Positions 19,033 through 21,255 of a stretch of DNA of 21,255 bases are shown here, piece by piece (position 1 is the stretch's first letter; every line of letters starts with the position of its first letter). Source of the stretch: Clostridia bacterium. Lineage in GTDB: Bacteria > Bacillota > Clostridia > Christensenellales > Borkfalkiaceae. Location: NCBI GenBank assembly GCA_021205485.1, contig JAJPXK010000031.1:1-21255 (forward strand), given 5' to 3'. The position numbers were made by a program, and so were the translations under genes. The notes under the pieces are model-generated. The model saw only the letters and a list, made by a program, of their open reading frames with translations, did no database searches and was not told the origin of the DNA.

Positions 19033-19092
19033 GATTTATTCCTTTAATTTATTTCTCGCCGTTAACGCTCTCTGTTAGAAAACTACGAAATT

Positions 19093-19155
19093 CGGTAGCC
19101 CTCTTTTCTTGGCTTCCCTCGGGGGAAGCTGGCTGCGTTAGCAGACTGATGAGGG
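19093..19155. repeat. Second copy of the REP-like unit
   Basis: Near-identical to 13443-13508, same orientation on the plus strand, with one early substitution and a shortened hairpin loop (CTTCCCTC-GGGGGAAG). It keeps the CTGC-GTTA-GCAG hairpin and the GATGAGGG end. It forms the first part of the predicted dapL leader. Confidence 0.85.
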
Positions 19156-19161
19156 CAGGTT

Positions 19162-19190
19162 ATTATAATAGAAATTAATATTTTAAACAA
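19162..19190 (-). promoter_or_regulatory. Promoter of dapL-malQ
   Basis: Perfect TATAAT (19162-19167) with TTGTTT (19185-19190) 17 bp upstream on the minus strand. The predicted transcription start (about 19155) coincides with the edge of the REP-like unit. Confidence 0.65.
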
Positions 19191-19215
19191 CTTGCGTGCC
19201 TACCAAGCCTGTTGG

Positions 19216-19231
19216 TCGCGAGTACTCGCGA
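19216..19231. repeat. 16-bp perfect palindrome
   Basis: TCGCGAGTACTCGCGA reads the same on both strands. It sits about 26 bp upstream of the dapL -35 box and next to the hairpin repeat at 19233-19254. It could be a dimeric repressor site or simply part of the repeat cluster. Confidence 0.6.
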
Positions 19232-19232
19232 G

Positions 19233-19330
19233 ATCCTTCGACTTCGCTCAGGATGACAGGACAAAGGCTCCCCTATTAAGGTAGCGTAGCATACACAGCA
19301 GAGCTGTCAACGCAGTTGACTGAGGTTTTT
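19233..19330. repeat. Composite of short palindromic repeats between pyrG and dapL
   Basis: Three parts: an ATCCT/AGGAT hairpin unit (19233-19254); a 15-base stretch at 19264-19278 identical to 13411-13425 beside the other repeat; and two adjoining hairpins, ACAGC-AGA-GCTGT (19295-19307) and GTCAAC-GCA-GTTGAC (19306-19320), sharing two bases and followed by TGAGG and eight T (19326-19333). The last resembles the CTGC-GTTA-GCAG module in layout. Together with 19093-19155 these fill most of the 306-bp gap, which holds no gene. On the minus strand there is no clear terminator for pyrG. Confidence 0.65.
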
Positions 19331-19338
19331 TTTATTTC

Positions 19339-20946
19339 TCACTCAATATTTTCCGCCATATATTTCACAGCCGAGCTTATAAACTCGCGGAATATAGGGT
19401 GCGCCTTCTGCGGGCGGGATTTAAATTCGGGGTGGAACTGCACGCCTACAAAAAAGTCGTTAGCGGGTATTTCTACCGCCTCAACCAAAAGGCCCGTAGG
19501 GGAAGTTCCCGCGATGCTCATTCCCGCCGCCTCTATCTCGTCGCGGAAGTCGTTGTTGAATTCATATCTGTGGCGATGGCGTTCAGAAATTTCGTCCGCG
19601 CCGTACGCCTTTTTCATAATTTTGCCAAGCACTTTGCAGGGGTACGCCCCTAACCGCATTGTGCCGCCCATCTTTACTCCCTTCTGGTCGGGCATAAGGT
19701 CTATTACAGGGTGTTTTGATTCGGGGTTGAACTCAGACGAGTTGGCGTCTTTATATCCTAATACGTTGCGGGCAAATTCGATTACCGCCGTCTGCATGCC
19801 GAGGCATATGCCAAGGTAGGGCACGTTGTTTTCGCGGGCGTATTTGGCGCACAGTATTTTGCCCTCTATGCCCCTGTTGCCAAAGCCTCCGGGCACAAGT
19901 ATGCCGTGTACGCCGCTCAAAATTTCGCCAACGTTTTCTTCGGTGAGTTCTTCGGTGTTTACCCATTTTATGTCTATCTTGGCCGCGTTTTCGTACCCCG
20001 CGTGAGCGAGAGCCTCCGCCACCGAAAGATATGCGTCGTGAAGCTGCACGTATTTTCCGCAAAGGGCTATCTTCACCGTTTTATCCCTCGCGTCTATCCT
20101 CGCGAGCATCTTATTCCACTCGGTAAGGTCAATAACCCTCGGGTCAAGCTTTAACCTGTTGCACACTATCTGCGAAAAATGACTCTTTTCAAGCATTATA
20201 GGCGCCTGGTACAGTACGGGAAGGGTCAAATTTTCTATGCAACATTCGGGGGCGACGTTGCAGAACATAGAAATTTTCGCCCTTACGTCGGGGGGCATAT
20301 GCGCGTCTACCCTGGCTATTATAATGTCGGGGTTTATACCCATGCCCTGAAGCTCCTTTACAGAGTGCTGCGTAGGTTTGGACTTGAATTCTTCCGAGCC
20401 GGAAATATAGGGCACTAACGTTACGTGTATAAAGCAACAGTTATCCCTGCCTACCTCGCGGGCCACCTGCCTTATCGCCTCGATAAACGGCTGGCTCTCT
20501 ATATCGCCTATGGTGCCGCCTATTTCGGTAATTACAACATCCGCGCCCGTGGTTTTGCCTACATTATATATAAACGTCTTGATCTCGTCGGTGATATGAG
20601 GTATAACCTGCACCGTCTGGCCGAGGTACTCTCCGTTGCGTTCTTTATTAAGGACGTTCCAATACACCTTGCCCGTGGTAAGGTTAGAGTATTTATTTAA
20701 ATTTTCGTCGATAAACCTTTCGTAGTGGCCTAAATCGAGGTCCGTTTCGGCGCCGTCGTCGGTTACAAAAACTTCGCCGTGCTGGTAAGGGCTAATTGTG
20801 CCGGGGGCAATGTTGATGTAAGGGTCAAGCTTTTGCGAAGCCACTTTGTAGCCCCTGCATTTAAGCAGCCTGCCGAGGGAGGCCGCCGTAATTCCCTTGC
20901 CTAACCCCGATACAACGCCGCCTGTTACGAAAATATATTTTGTCAT
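19339..20946 (-). CDS. pyrG: CTP synthase
   Basis: A 535-residue enzyme that aminates UTP to CTP using glutamine-derived ammonia and ATP, the last step of pyrimidine nucleotide synthesis. The N-terminal synthetase domain starts MTKYIFVTGGVVSGLGKG (P-loop with K17) and holds the SQKLDPYINIAPGTISPYQHGEVFVT region and the GGTIGDIES motif. The C-terminal glutaminase domain carries C381 in LGICLGMQ and H505/E507 in QFHPEF, completing the catalytic triad. The length is typical. The ATG 20946 follows GGGAG with about 8-nt spacing. It is transcribed alone from the promoter at 21006-21034; the predicted start region does not show the GGGC start seen in CTP-sensing reiterative transcription of Bacillus pyrG. 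Confidence 0.98.
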   Translation of the reverse strand: MTKYIFVTGGVVSGLGKGITAASLGRLLKCRGYKVASQKLDPYINIAPGTISPYQHGEVFVTDDGAETDLDLGHYERFIDENLNKYSNLTTGKVYWNVLNKERNGEYLGQTVQVIPHITDEIKTFIYNVGKTTGADVVITEIGGTIGDIESQPFIEAIRQVAREVGRDNCCFIHVTLVPYISGSEEFKSKPTQHSVKELQGMGINPDIIIARVDAHMPPDVRAKISMFCNVAPECCIENLTLPVLYQAPIMLEKSHFSQIVCNRLKLDPRVIDLTEWNKMLARIDARDKTVKIALCGKYVQLHDAYLSVAEALAHAGYENAAKIDIKWVNTEELTEENVGEILSGVHGILVPGGFGNRGIEGKILCAKYARENNVPYLGICLGMQTAVIEFARNVLGYKDANSSEFNPESKHPVIDLMPDQKGVKMGGTMRLGAYPCKVLGKIMKKAYGADEISERHRHRYEFNNDFRDEIEAAGMSIAGTSPTGLLVEAVEIPANDFFVGVQFHPEFKSRPQKAHPIFREFISSAVKYMAENIE

Positions 20947-21005
20947 AGGTTATTCTCCCGTACGCAGCGCTTAAAGCGCCCCGAATAAAATAAAAAATCT
21001 AATTT

Positions 21006-21034
21006 ATTATAACATAATAATGCGGCCAACGCAA
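21006..21034 (-). promoter_or_regulatory. Promoter of pyrG
   Basis: Perfect TATAAT (21006-21011) with TTGCGT (21029-21034) 17 bp upstream on the minus strand. The leader is about 50 nt and includes a small GCGCTT/AAGCGC hairpin just before the ribosome binding site. Confidence 0.7.
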
Positions 21035-21102
21035 CTGACTTGACTAAATATTTGCTTTGCAAATTATTTTCACAAAAAATGACCAAGTAAAAGAAAAATA
21101 CA

Positions 21103-21255
21103 ATAAAAAATTTTCTAAAAAAAGCATACTTTTTTAATTTACCCCCTTGCCAAGTTTTTTATTATGTGATAAACTGTTTTTAGACTGAAAAACTGTGTTT
21201 TTTGTATCCATTTTTTTGTACTGTTAAAGTATGCTTTTTTTAGAAAATTTTTTAT
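21103..21255. mobile_element. AT-rich element with 30-bp perfect terminal inverted repeats (MITE-like), cut by the window edge
   Basis: The 30 bases at 21103-21132 (starting ATAAAAAATTTTCT, then seven A and GCATACTTT) are the exact reverse complement of 21226-21255, with 93 bp between. The match runs to the last base, so the inverted repeat may extend further right; on the left the bases before 21103 are CA. No open reading frame lies inside. The size, AT-richness and long perfect ends fit a non-autonomous miniature transposable element; the family is unknown and no target-site duplication can be checked here. Confidence 0.65.

Noticed and set aside
21165..21210. Direct repeat AAACTGT inside the right-edge element as a CRISPR or iteron
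   Set aside because: Only two imperfect short copies in an A/T-rich tract, no regular spacing.

Overview
This window (about 21 kb, moderate GC) looks like chromosomal DNA from a low-GC Gram-positive bacterium, probably an uncultured gut member of the class Clostridia. The signs are consensus sigma-A promoters (TTGACA-N17-TATAAT type), strong AGGAG ribosome binding sites, an RqcP/YabO-type S4 protein, DapL-type lysine and diaminopimelate synthesis, and intergenic palindromic repeats of the kind often seen in gut Firmicutes. The taxonomic call is inference; there is no rRNA in the window. Nearly everything is core housekeeping DNA on unbroken genes. I see no phage, CRISPR, tRNA or rRNA.

Layout. 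(1) 1-4560, membrane and transport block: a plus-strand small multidrug export protein; convergent to it an overlapping minus-strand pair (zinc-dependent phospholipase C-like protein, then a UMF1-family MFS transporter); and a minus-strand MATE efflux gene broken by a single-base frameshift. The MATE gene lies behind a strong promoter and a structured leader with mutually exclusive hairpins that resembles a riboswitch, possibly guanidine-IV/mepA class. (2) 4560-13156, transcription block: rpoB and rpoC on the minus strand with a 112-residue protein of unknown function behind rpoC. The usual ribosomal-protein genes are not in front of rpoB; instead there is a leader of about 315 nt and a divergent promoter pair. 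(3) 13157-16253, plus strand: an RqcP-like S4 protein, a fused IspD-IspF enzyme of the MEP isoprenoid pathway and the DNA-repair ATPase RadA, with an inverted pair of REP-like repeats between the first two. (4) 16325-20946, minus strand: CTP synthase, then LL-diaminopimelate aminotransferase followed after 29 bp by 4-alpha-glucanotransferase. The gap between pyrG and dapL is packed with palindromic repeats. (5) 20947-21255: the pyrG promoter and then an AT-rich element bounded by a perfect 30-bp inverted repeat that ends on the last base of the window, probably one end of a MITE-like repeat.

The most interesting items are the MATE leader plus the one-base lesion in the gene it controls, the terminal inverted-repeat element at the right edge, the REP-like repeats, the long acidic tail of RpoB written in a trinucleotide-rich DNA tract, and the unusual residues in the IspF half of IspDF. 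I did not find convincing evidence of a wholly new system.
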